In this document: positions 25,790 through 35,200 of the stretch, piece by piece
Numbering within the stretch: the first letter of the stretch is position 1
Layout: every line of letters starts with the position of its first letter
From: Strigops habroptila
Lineage: Eukaryota; Chordata; Aves; Psittaciformes; Psittacidae
Direction: 5' to 3'
NCBI RefSeq assembly: GCF_004027225.2
Contig: NC_044289.2
Span: 1,612,001 to 1,676,000 of the forward strand
DNA: 64,000 bases
Notes under the pieces: model-generated
What the model was told of the DNA's origin: nothing
The model's input: the letters and a program-made list of their open reading frames with translations, nothing else
Databases searched by the model: none
Translations under genes and position numbers: made by a program

Positions 25790-26060
25790 AACAGTGACTA
25801 AAGCAGTTTGCATAATAAACAGCTCTAGAGCCAGAAATATTTGCCTGCTCTTGGTAAAAAAAGGAAGTCCTCAGATCCTCTTCTGACGACTGTAAGAAAG
25901 TGACAGAGTTTTCCCTTTAGAGGGTATAAATATGCAGCGCAAATAGGTGGCTGCTGTCGCTGCTTACATTTGATGTGTAGCTTCAGATAGCCTGGCAGCA
26001 GCAGGTTATTTTAGTGTCAAATCAAAGCCCTGGTTGTGTAAAGAAGCTGAGGAAAGGTAC
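25790..26060. other. AT-rich block, weak candidate non-coding element
   Basis: The block is AT-rich and non-repetitive, with a TATAAATA-like word at about 25925 next to a sequence resembling an octamer (ATGCAGCGCAAAT). No open frame or splice structure supports a gene start there, so it is noted only as a possible regulatory element. Confidence 0.2.
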
Positions 26061-26756
26061 AGTCTGTGTTGCAGCACACGATGGAAGCTCCAGGAAGACT
26101 GGAGGCAGTCCTGTGAGACATGCACCAGCCATGCATACTAAACCTGCCGTTCAGCACGCCGAAAAGAACCCTTTAGCAGAGCTGCTGCAGAACAGAAATG
26201 AATGTGTTCAGATTGGGGCTGGGGCAGGGAGGTGCATTTCCAGGCAGGTACATGATTCATTCTTACATTAGCTAAAAGAAAATAAAGCTTTTGTTTCTTT
26301 TTTACCCTCCATTTCCCTTTAAAAGAATTTAAAGGGCCTGCTTATGCTGGAAGAAAACTCGCACTGGTTTATCCCTTTTTAAAGCCAAAAGCTCTTATTT
26401 GCAATGCACCACTGTTGTCCTTGACAGCCCAAACCTGCCCAGTCTGAGTCCCTCCTCAGCATCACTCGTACCTGGATGCAGGGTCACAGCACCCAGCACA
26501 GTGGAATCTCTGTGTGGTTACTGCAGCTTCTGCCTCTAGCCCATACACACAGATGAACGAGAGGTGGGCCACACGCTGGGGCTCCTGCCAAAGGAAATAA
26601 TTCAAGGGACACCTGAATCATTCCGAGATGCTGGAAGTCATGCCGCACATCAGGGCACTTGTGCTTACACAGGTGCTGTAGGAGCTCACAGGGTTCCCCC
26701 TGCAGAGAGTGGGTGTTAGGAATGGCCCAAGTCCCCAACTGCAGGAAGGCATAAAC

Positions 26757-27265
26757 CACAGAACCCCAGCCTGGTTTGTGTTGAAGGGACCTTAAAGCTC
26801 ACCCAGTTCCAACCCCCTGCCACGGGCAGGGACACCTTCCACTAGAGCAGGTTGCTCCAAGCCCCTGTGTCCAACCTGGCCTTGAACACTGCCAGGGATG
26901 GGGCAGCCACAGCTTCTCTGGGAAAAGTCTGTGCCAGCGCCTCAGCACCCTCACAGGGAAGAACTTCTGCCTCAGAGCTCATCTCAATCTCCCCTCTGGC
27001 AGGTTAAAGCCATTCCCCTTGTCCTGTCCCTACAGGCCCTTGTCCAAAGCCCCTCTCCGGGTTTCCTGGAGCCCCTTTAGGCCCTGAAGCTGCTCTAAGG
27101 TCTCCCCTTCAGGAGCCTTCTCTTCTCCAGGCTGACCCAGCCCAGCTCTCTCAGCCTGGCTCCAGAGCAGAGCTGCTCCAGCCCTCGCAGCAGCTCCGGG
27201 GCCTCCCCCGGGCTCGCTCCAGCAGCTCCACGCCGCTCTCACGCTGCGCGCACCGGGGCTGGACC
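26757..27265 (-). repeat. CR1 LINE fragment abutting the TOP1 CpG island
   Basis: Reverse-complement CR1 of about 500 bp, longer than most copies here. It starts CCACAGAACCCCAGCCTGG, contains GGGGCAGCCACAGCTTCTCT followed by the variant GGGAAAAGTCTGTGCC, and continues into the ORF2-derived part (CTTCTCTTCCAGGCTG-like and CTCTCAGCCTGGCTCC words). Its inner end fades into the CpG island near 27240-27270. The body lies 74 bp from the first promoter module, on the strand opposite TOP1. Avian CR1 sequences have been reported to act as silencers elsewhere, but activity here is unknown. Confidence 0.93.
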
Positions 27266-27338
27266 CGCCGAGCCCCCACGCCGCGGCGCCGCGGCAGGGG
27301 CAGGGCTCAGCCCCACGCGGCGCCATGCTGCCCAGCGG

Positions 27339-27360
27339 GGGCGGGGCCTCGTATGCAAAC
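27339..27360 (+). promoter_or_regulatory. TOP1: Promoter module 1: GC box + octamer-like site
   Basis: A GC box, GGGCGGGGC (27339-27347), is followed after 4 bp by TATGCAAAC (27352-27360), one base off the octamer ATGCAAAT. GC boxes bind Sp/KLF factors and octamers bind POU factors such as OCT1. It is the most distal of four modules with the same layout. Confidence 0.6.
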
Positions 27361-27390
27361 GAGCCCGGCCGCCGGCAGGGGGGCACGACT

Positions 27391-27408
27391 CGCATGCGCG
27401 GTGCGCGC
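27391..27408. promoter_or_regulatory. TOP1: NRF-1-like site
   Basis: CGCATGCGCGGTGCGCGC contains the palindromic GCATGCGC core close to the NRF-1 consensus (RCGCANGCGY), common in CpG-island promoters. Confidence 0.5.
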
Positions 27409-27440
27409 GGAGCGGGGCACAATGCACCGGGATCCTGGCG

Positions 27441-27462
27441 GGGCGGGGCACGGCATGCAAAT
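27441..27462 (+). promoter_or_regulatory. TOP1: Promoter module 2: GC box + perfect octamer
   Basis: GGGCGGGGC (27441-27449), a 4-bp spacer and CATGCAAAT. ATGCAAAT at 27455-27462 is a perfect octamer. The module repeats the geometry of module 1 at a distance of 102 bp, and similarity extends into the flank (GAG follows the octamer in both). Confidence 0.68.
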
Positions 27463-27484
27463 GAGGCTCGGTCTGCGCTCTCCG

Positions 27485-27489
27485 ATTGG
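27485..27489 (-). promoter_or_regulatory. TOP1: Inverted CCAAT box 1
   Basis: GATTGGA contains ATTGG, the reverse of CCAAT, in a context matching the NF-Y consensus. It lies 15 bp before module 3. Confidence 0.5.
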
Positions 27490-27504
27490 ACGAGAGGGAG
27501 GAAG

Positions 27505-27526
27505 GGGCGGGACCGGATATGTAAAA
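27505..27526 (+). promoter_or_regulatory. TOP1: Promoter module 3: GC box + degenerate octamer
   Basis: GGGCGGGAC (27505-27513), a 4-bp spacer and TATGTAAAA (27518-27526). The octamer half has one key change (C to T) and is the weakest of the four, so this copy may be decayed. Confidence 0.42.
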
Positions 27527-27579
27527 CCCGACCCGGCGCAGGGCGCGCGGGAGGAGGGGTTCGGAGCGAGCACGCGGGA

Positions 27580-27584
27580 ATTGG
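27580..27584 (-). promoter_or_regulatory. TOP1: Inverted CCAAT box 2
   Basis: ATTGG runs directly into module 4. It lies 95 bp from the first inverted CCAAT box. Its flank (AATTGGGG) fits the NF-Y consensus less well than the first. Confidence 0.4.
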
Positions 27585-27605
27585 GGGCGTGGCCCGTATG
27601 CAAAT
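27585..27605 (+). promoter_or_regulatory. TOP1: Promoter module 4: GC/CACCC-type box + perfect octamer
   Basis: GGGCGTGGC (27585-27593) is a KLF-type variant GC box, followed after 3 bp by TATGCAAAT (27597-27605) with a perfect octamer. It is the module nearest the start codon, about 210 bp upstream of it. Confidence 0.63.
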
Positions 27606-27663
27606 ATACGCACTGCCACTGGCCGGGTGGCGGCCAGATCCCGCCCCTCCGGCGGGCGGTGCT

Positions 27664-27675
27664 CGCGCGTGCGCA
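27664..27675. promoter_or_regulatory. TOP1: NRF-1-like site near the probable start of transcription
   Basis: CGCGCGTGCGCA matches the NRF-1 consensus closely. It lies about 140 bp upstream of the TOP1 start codon, within the region where transcription most likely begins. Confidence 0.5.
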
Positions 27676-27679
27676 CTGC

Positions 27680-27812
27680 GGCGGGACGCGGGCTCAGTCA
27701 GTTACACAACCGCGGTGCCGCCCGCGCTGCGCGCTCCCGCTCCGCGCCCCCGCGGCTCTGCCCTGCCCGCCGCTCCGCCGCTCCCGCCGCTCCGCTCCCG
27801 CAGGCCTCCGGC
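27680..27812 (+). other. TOP1: Inferred TOP1 5' UTR region
   Basis: No TATA box lies at a suitable distance, so the start of transcription is probably dispersed across about 27600-27740. A CTCAGTC word at 27692-27698 resembles an initiator. The segment just before the ATG is GC-rich and C-rich. The frame continuous with the TOP1 ATG stays open through this leader, with no in-frame stop and no in-frame ATG. Exact ends cannot be set without transcript data. Confidence 0.5.
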
Positions 27813-27845
27813 ATGAGCGGGGACCAGCTGCACAACGACTCCCAG
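27813..27845 (+). CDS. TOP1: TOP1 (DNA topoisomerase I) coding exon 1
   Basis: This exon encodes residues 1-11, MSGDQLHNDSQ, matching the start of vertebrate nuclear DNA topoisomerase I except for Gln5, where I recall His in human. TOP1 is the type IB enzyme that relaxes supercoils by a transient 3'-phosphotyrosyl nick during transcription and replication, and it is the camptothecin target. Only the disordered, charged N-terminal domain begins in this window; the core, linker and C-terminal catalytic tyrosine lie beyond the right edge. The ATG has a purine at -3 (GGC before ATG). The exon ends CAG with donor GTGAGC in phase 0. It sits in the CpG island downstream of the composite promoter modules. 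The gene identity is secure because exons 2 and 3 continue the protein in frame. Confidence 0.97.
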
Positions 27846-28338
27846 GTGAGCGCCGCCCGTTCCCGCGGGACCCCGGCCCGCCGCGGTGCTTCCTTCCTCT
27901 CCGGGCCGGCCCGGCCGATTCCACCCCCCCCGCCTCCTCTGTCCTCGCCGAGGGGCGCCGTGCCCTGCCACTGCCCCCCGCCTGCGGGGAGCCCTGTCAG
28001 CCCGGCCTGCCCCCCGCGCCGAGCCGCGGCGCCCCATCCACCGGCCCCCGGGCCCGCTCCTGCCCGGCGTTGGCGCCGAGGGGACCTGTGTGTGAGCTCT
28101 GCCTGGGAGAGGGTGGCCGGGGGGGGGGTCACCTCGGAGCTGTACGGGTATCGGGGGGCGGTTCACCCTGTGCCCCCGCCATGGAGGGCACCGCGCTGGT
28201 GCTTTCTCCTTTGGTGTTTAATTTCCTTACAAACGAGAATGAAGGGAGGGGGGGAATTCCAGCGCCCTCTCCCCCAAAATCCCCCCCCGCCCCAAGACGT
28301 CGCTGCTGACCGTGTCTCCCTGTCTGCTCTCCCCGCAG
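27846..28338 (+). other. TOP1: TOP1 intron 1 (493 bp)
   Basis: The intron runs from GTGAGC to CCCCGCAG. It lies wholly in the CpG island, is very GC-rich and contains a ten-base G run at 28119-28128. No repeat or nested gene was found. Long open frames cross it because of composition. Confidence 0.93.
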
Positions 28339-28363
28339 ATCGAGGCGGATTTCCGAGCGAACG
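28339..28363 (+). CDS. TOP1: TOP1 coding exon 2 (25-nt microexon)
   Basis: This 25-nt exon encodes IEADFRAN (residues 12-19) plus the first base of Asp20. Its acceptor is CTCTCCCCGCAG and its donor is GTGAGT, both strong. The phase (0 in, 1 out) fits exon 1 and exon 3. As I recall it, the human protein has Leu where this one has Ala18 (GCG codon); other residues agree. Because 25 is not a multiple of three, skipping the exon would shift the frame at residue 12. It lies inside the CpG island, 493 bp from exon 1 and 27.5 kb from exon 3. Confidence 0.96.
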
Positions 28364-29169
28364 GTGAGTGTGGCCGCGGCGCGCCCCTCGCCTCGCCGCG
28401 CACAGACATGGCGTCCCAGAGACTAAGTCCCGGCTCCTCGCTCACCGGCCCCATTGTTCCCATCGAGCCGCCAAAAGCGGCCCCTTCCCGGCGGCCTCGC
28501 CCCGCCGCGACCCCCGCCTCCCCTAGACGAGGCACCGGAGGCCCCCGATCCGACCCTATCGCCTCTCTCAGGGTCTCCTTTGGGCCCCGATTCCTCCCTG
28601 GAAAGTCGCCTTGTCGACGGTCGGGACTTAGTCTCTGCGCCATTTTCTTTTTCTGTCGCCTCTGTGAGCCTTTCTCTCCCTCGCCTCCTCCCGAGCTGCC
28701 GGCAGCGAGCCTTGCACCGGGACACCGGTCGTCGATCCCCGGCCCCAGCCCCTGCTAACGGGGGGGAAAGCGAAGGTTTTAGCTCAGATAAACCCCCAAG
28801 CCGTTATTTTTCCATCGCAGCCTCCCCCCCCGCTGCTCCCCGTCTCTGTTCCTTTCAGGGAATCCCTCCCTTCCCGTAAAATGAAAGGTGATTGCAACAT
28901 GTTGCTCTTTAAAAGAATCTGCTGCATCCATTTTAAGATCAGTCTGATTCTTCCCTTGCTGTTTAATTGATGCAACTTCACCTTGTTGGGGGGTGGTGGT
29001 GGGGTTAATTAAAATAAAAGCCCACATTAAAAAAGGGCCCACACAAAATACCCCAAACCCAACCCAAGCAAAAGCCAGTGTGGACAATTCCAGATGGGCA
29101 GACAGCATCACTTCAGAAAGTTTGCAAGCTAACTGTTCATTTTGTTCAGAAACACAGGAGCCCTGTCAT

Positions 29170-29245
29170 TTTATGTATGTTTATAAATTAATATATGCAC
29201 TTATATGTATCTATATTTTTATATACCCATATAATACTTTATTTT
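29170..29245. repeat. AT-rich low-complexity tract
   Basis: TATA/TATG-rich sequence of about 75 bp in intron 2. It is a low-complexity tract, not a promoter that I can support. Confidence 0.6.
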
Positions 29246-32218
29246 GGGAATCAGGCTGCTAACTTTTTCTGCTTGTTTATCCATTTCCTAATTGCATTTC
29301 CCCCCCTCATGTTGGTAGGTGTCAAATTGAAGGGCTTAGGGTGGAGGGGAGGATGTACAACCCACCTTTGTGTGTATGTGCTGTTGTCACTGTTGGGGTG
29401 TGAAGGGGACTCAGAGCTGTCCTCTGGCTGGGGAGGTGGTAGAGGACAAGAAATGGTTGAAGATCCCTTGACTTAGAGTGATTTTTAGCATGCTTTTCTG
29501 GATGATGTCCATGTGCTTTGTAGGCTACTGCATGTAAATATTGACAAACCTACGTCTGGGTGCACCTTTCTTCCTGTCAGTCCATTGGAATGTGGTTGTA
29601 TGCATGCAGTAGCAGCAGGCAGTAGTGAATATGGAGGTTTTGAACTTGTGTTTCCATTCTGAATCTACAGTAGGGCTCTATGAATAATTCTTAGCAGAAA
29701 AAGGGTGCAGTGGATTTCCCAAAGTGCAGGAATAACTCTTGAAGCGACTTAAATAGAAGCATGTATTTGAATGTTTGTAGTCATCTTATGCTGGGAAGTA
29801 TTTGCTTAAAGATCACCTTTATTTAGGGAAAAGTACTCCCTGATAAGCTTTTGTTATGTCCTGATTTCCATAGGGGAAATGATGCATATTTGACCTTTCC
29901 ACTCAGCTTCCAGTGAACCTCTGAGAAGGACTGTTCTCCTCTGTGTTACCACGTGCTCTTTTACTCTATAAGGAGTTTTAGGCACACAGCTCTTAAAACC
30001 CTTCCAGTTTTTATTTCTACCATGTCTTGGAGGAATTCAATACAGAAATTCAAAGTAAGGCACCTTGATGGGAAAAAAAGAACTGCTAAATCAATCCTAT
30101 ACCCCACAAGCCCAAACCAGCGTAGGTACCAGCACGCTTTGCTGCCTGGAGTAACTTCTGTGTGGCGGAAGTAACATCATTGGGGCTGATCAGAGGGCCC
30201 TAAAATCCAAAATCCTTTTCAGAAACATGTGTGTAAGTCCTGTGAAGGGAATAATGCTGAATAGACAGTGTCCTCCCCGACCTTGGGCCACGGTGGATCT
30301 CCTGCAGCCCCGTCCCCTCTGCTTGCTCCAAGCCTTGCTGCCTCCACACAGGGGTTCTTTGCACGTCTGTGTCAGGCGCGGATCCGAGAACAGCAGTTCT
30401 CATTTAGGCATAGCAGTGAGGCTCTAGCTCTTATATTCTCATTTTGATCCTATTTAGTGGCAAAGATTAGGAGTGGGTGGGAGGAATTTCACATACTTTC
30501 TTTCCCCAGATGTTTAGAGTTGGTTCGTACTTTGATTATTGTTAGGCAGCGCTTACCAGTGGAGCCAAAGTCTCCTTTTAGGCTGCCTTTACTTTTACAT
30601 ATGGGGGAGGGGAAGTTTTCTGGGGGCTGGTACTGACTCATTCTAAATGTTGAATGTACCAGCAGTAAACATTTTTGTTAATAAAGAATGTTTTGGGTGA
30701 CTTCTGTGTAGTGTATCAGTAATAGAGCAGGTGAAGCACTTTGAAACTTCCTGTTGTTACTCATGTTCGTATCTGGGTCGATGGAGCAGGTTGTGATCAC
30801 ACAAGTTGTTGCAGCTGGAGTAAGGTGGGTGGCAGTGGATCTGCTCACCCATCGCAGGTCACCAGGAGCACCCTGGTTGTAGCTGAGGACTTGGATCTGA
30901 TTACACCCCTGTTCCATTGATAGCAGGGTAGTGTTGGGGACGGGAGAGGATGCCAGCAGGAAATACGTGTTCCTGGCCATTTCTTGTCATTAAATAGCCA
31001 GATCTCTGTAAGCAAGAGTGTCCTGGGCAAATTCCAACTTGGGTAATTACATTCCATCTCAATATCCAGATTCTCCCTCCTGTTTAATTTGGCCATAGTG
31101 GGTATTTTTTTCACCTTAACTGTATTTTTAGTATCAGAATGCGCTGCAAAGAATTTTCCATGTTCAGTCCCAGCAGTGCCTGTTTGCAAACCATCCCGAG
31201 AGCAGGGTTGTGCTGAAACACTGAGCCCTTTCTGCAGGCAACACCCTCGCAGTCCTCACTGTTGTAGAAGGGAAATAGCACTCTGGAACTATCACTTCCA
31301 GTACAGCTTGGTCACTGCAGACAACCCCTTCACACACAGCTATGGACTTGGGGAGATAAGAATTCTTATTTTTAAGGGGTTTTTCCCCTCACTTGGGAAA
31401 ATTGCACTTCAGATGCAATATCTGTTTGGATTCTGTTGAGTTTTGCCTTTAAGAGCTTTTATTAAGGTTGAACTTAACAACCTCCTACTATTGAGGACAA
31501 TGTTGAGACTAAAAGCAATTTATCTTCACTTTCAGTTCTCCCACTGTGTTTGCAGAGTGCAGCAGATAAAAGTTGCTTTTGTTTGCAAAATAATCCAGTT
31601 GCTATCCAGAACTGCTAAATTCCACAGGCTGCTGGTGGTGTCTTGGCTATTCATCAGCCTCAGATCAGGACTTGTTGTGTGCAGAAGGTGCAGGCATCAC
31701 CCCAAGCAGTGGGTTTTTTTCCTCTGGCTAACTTGACCAGTAACATTTAGATGCAGTTTGAGGTCAGGATCGCTGTAGTAACCATTACAGTGTAGCACCA
31801 GGGGTCAAGTGTGAATTTGCTTGTCCAGCATCAGAGGGTGGCTTCTGGAAGCTGGTCGCCCGTGCTGGAGTGGCTTTACTTCAGTAGGGAATGTTTTTGG
31901 AGGAGAAAAAGCAGCCCTTACTGCGCTAGCATCTTATCACAGACTGGCAGGTTCTTTATGTTGGCTCCTGTGGCACCTCTGTCTGTGTCGGGTTGGTGAT
32001 ATGAAGGGGAATGAGCAAGAGGGAAACTTAAATAGCAAGAGCACTGCAGGAACACCTCACAAGCTAAGGAATTCCTGCACGTTTTGTGTTTTACATTAAA
32101 TTGATGTTTCAGTGTGATAGAGCTGCACATGTAAAAGGTGGGAGGGATTTAAATGCAGACAAACTGAAAAGCAGCATAACTGAGAGCCTTAAGACTTGTC
32201 AGTGGTTGTGAACAGTCT

Positions 32219-32282
32219 GTTGGGGGCCAGGGTCGTTCACACCCCTCCCTGTTGGGGGCCGGGGTGGTTCCCCCTCGCTGCT
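32219..32282. repeat. 32-bp imperfect tandem duplication
   Basis: Two copies of a unit beginning GTTGGGGGCC(A/G)GGGT(C/G)GTTC start at 32219 and 32251. It is a small local duplication within intron 2. Confidence 0.75.
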
Positions 32283-35200
32283 GCTTTGTTGGCACCCTCT
32301 TGATGGCAAGAACCCTTTGAAGGGGAGCAGAGCTACTTGTGCTGCTGGGCGCGTGTCCCTCGGTGCTGCTGCACTAACCAAGCCTCAGGAGCTTGGGAAG
32401 CTTGAAGGTAAACGCTGCTCTGTATGGCTCTTGTGCACATCAGGGTGAAACTGGCTTGTAAGTTCCCTGGGAACGTGTCATCACCAGCGTGTTTAAATGT
32501 CAGATGTTTGGCAAGGGCTCCAAAACACAAAAGGTATTTAGTGGTGTTTAGATGCAGACTGATATCTCCACTGAAAGTTTCCTTTCCTTTGTGATGTGGA
32601 GATGTGAATCCTAAAGAATGTGGTTTGTTCCTTCCCAGAGAAGCTTTGGGTCACTCCCCGCCTTCTCTTCCAGGCTGCGGTGCTGGTGAGGAGCCTGCAT
32701 TGTGAGCAGTGCTGCCCGCAGCCTTGGAACAATACTTGGGGTAGTTTTAAGTCTGAAACCATTTAGCTTTTTAATTGTGGAAGTACTTAACATGACACAC
32801 CAACCTCTGCAAAATTCCTTGGTCTTGTTTTCCTGTTGGTTATCAATATGTACACAGCAATCTATCGCAGGGCTTGTGGAGTGTGTCAGTGCAGCTTTAC
32901 CATAGGCGTTGTCAGATTGTGCCAGGTGAGGCTGCTCCGGAGCGAGTGGCTTTTTGACACTCCTCAAATGGAAATACATGTGCTGTTGGTAGGCTGCTCT
33001 TCACCAGCGTGTGCTGTGTCAGTTGTTTGCAGCTGCGTTCCCAGCAGTAGCCTCGGAAGGGCTTTACTAAAGACCTTGAGGTCTGTGTGTTAATTGTTGT
33101 GACACCTTCAGCAGCCGGGTTAAAGCTTAATGGGTGTCTTGTGGGAGTGGGAGGTCAGAGCGCTTCTGCTTGCTGCAGCCAACTTCTGCGTTTGTTAGAA
33201 CTCAGCACAATTACCTAATGTGCTGGAAGCTGTGTTTGGGGGGGTTAATGGCCTGTGTGCTCCCTTCTTGCACTGTTCCCTTTTCCTGCAGTGTTAAGCA
33301 GGATCTGTTATTAGCATGCTACCAGGACTGCCTTGTTTACTTGGTAAAACATGAACAACTCTTAACCAGGGACCAGTGTCTAAGTGTCTATTCCATGGCT
33401 TCACTAAATGAGGCGCCCAGCTCGTGAACATGAGCGGACACAAATTCAGGTGTAATCTCATTTACAGCTGGGACTTGAGATATTTGCTGGATAGTTCATT
33501 GAATTCCAGGCTCCCGAGTTGCGCTGTCAGCAGAAACTGCAATAATATGTAATTATAGCAAGTACTTAACATCTCATTGACTCAGATTCCTCTGTTAATG
33601 ATTTCAGTGGGTTCCTGTTCAAGTCAGACATGCTGAAATAGCACAAGCCACTACCCTGGTAGAGGCTCCAGCTCGGAGTCTTCCTGGTGCTGTGAATTGC
33701 TGTAGTTCTGCTCAAATCAGTGGGTCTGCTGTTTGTTATTGGGCTGCAGGGATGGGCTTTAATGGCACAGTGACTATTTAAGGACAATTTAGCATAAGAA
33801 ATCACTGAAGATTTATGTGGCTTCTCACGATGGGATAGTTTTAAGTGTGCTTTTGCTGGTTGTGCTAATAGAATGTCTCAGCTCCTTGTGAGACATACAG
33901 TCATTCAGAAATGGTTGTTAGCTTATTAAATTTGATTGCCTTTATAGAAACTGCCCTGAGTTTTATAGGAAACCTCATGCTCTGAAACGTGGGAGCAAAA
34001 TGCTATTGAGCATCATGTATTCCAGTGCCTTGGGTTTCCAAACTTGAGAGAGGATAGTTGTAGCAGTCAGGGTTTCTCTCCTTGCTTCTCTGGGGCTGTT
34101 TCGTATGACAGATCTGCCCTGCCGGACCTTGGCCCTGCATAACTGCCGGTTCTGAGCTGTTCAGCACTGTCAGGGGTTAAATAGGTATCATTAGGTTTCA
34201 AAATGCTTCCTCCCATTAAGAAATGAGGAGGGTATGAACTTGCTGTTCTTTAGCAGTGAGTTTGCTGCTGACCCACTCTTCTGTAAGAACAGAAATGCCA
34301 GTTTTCTGGGCTTTAAAAGGAATTATTATTCCTTTTGAACAGTATTCCCAGTTCCTGCTGTCCTTACTCTGCTGTTAGCTGCCTGTCCTCGGAGCTCCCG
34401 CTGCACGTGCCTCCGGTGGCTTGTGCTGTTGGACACTGGGATCCCCGGGGTGGAAGTGCTGTTGTGGCAGAGCAGAGCTCCCTTCGCTGCAGGCTCCTGC
34501 TGTGGAGCAGCTGAACCAGTCGCAGTGGTGCGTTCCCGGTGTGTGTGAGACTGCAGTGCTCTTAGCACAGCGCTAGTTCACAATGTCCCGGCTGACATAA
34601 ATACTGAACAGCTCCAGTGGATCCGATCATATTTAGACTTAGAAATACTTTCATCTTGAATGCTTGCGTTTTAAACTAAAGGTCAGAGAGAGTGAACTGC
34701 AGTGGTGCCTTCTGGTCTCACAGGAGAGGTGGGACGTCTGGAAGGTGATGTGAAAAGAGGGGATGAAGTTAGTTTTGTATTCCTTTATTTGTGTTTTGTG
34801 ACCTCGGAGGTGTGAAGAGCAGTGGGGAGCTGCCGTTGGCTATAGGAACACGAGCATACATGCGTATTTTCAGGTTGAAATTTGGTTTCTATGTTTGGCT
34901 TCTGTAGCTCCTCAGCTGATGAACAAGTGAGAGCTCCAGACTTGAAAATGGGAGCAGAGAGTACGGAGCTGCTGTCAGGCTTCCTGAGACTTGCTCTTTT
35001 GTAAGACCTACTTTTAACATCAGTTGATTCAATCAGGTTTCTTTGAGCTAAAAGTGAGGTTTTGTTAAAGCTCAGTCTGTGTCAGCAGGAGCAGGGATGT
35101 GAAATACACAGTTTGGAGCCAGTCCTTGCAAGAAATGATGTGCTGGGAGATCCTCCAGTGCAACTGGTGGAGGTCAGGCTTGATGCTTTTGGGGAAGTGG

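Larger units (their letters stand above)
19246..26756. other. Intergenic DNA without recognised genes or CR1
   Basis: About 7.5 kb with no gene that I can support. It includes a GAT-rich simple repeat, a 13-bp G run, a 16-bp tandem duplication and AT-rich blocks around 20400-21190, 24060-24450 and 25790-26060. Open frames up to 151 codons lack domains. Confidence 0.55.
27240..28770. promoter_or_regulatory. TOP1: TOP1 CpG island
   Basis: CpG frequency rises sharply at about 27240 and falls after about 28770. The island covers the proximal promoter, exon 1, intron 1, exon 2 and the first 400 bp of intron 2. This fits a housekeeping-type, TATA-less promoter of a broadly expressed gene. Long open frames in all frames here are a by-product of GC content. 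Confidence 0.88.

Noticed and set aside
25919..25940. TATAAATA word as an independent promoter
   Set aside because: No exon, CpG island or open frame follows. A single TATA-like word in AT-rich DNA is weak evidence.
27353..28309. 318-codon open frame through the CpG island (and similar frames on both strands)
   Set aside because: It crosses the TOP1 promoter, exon 1 and intron 1 in a different frame. GC-rich sequence lacks stop codons, so the frame is a shadow.
30679..30684. AATAAA as a TOP1 intronic polyadenylation site
   Set aside because: One hexamer in a long intron is expected by chance, and no downstream element or exon structure supports use.
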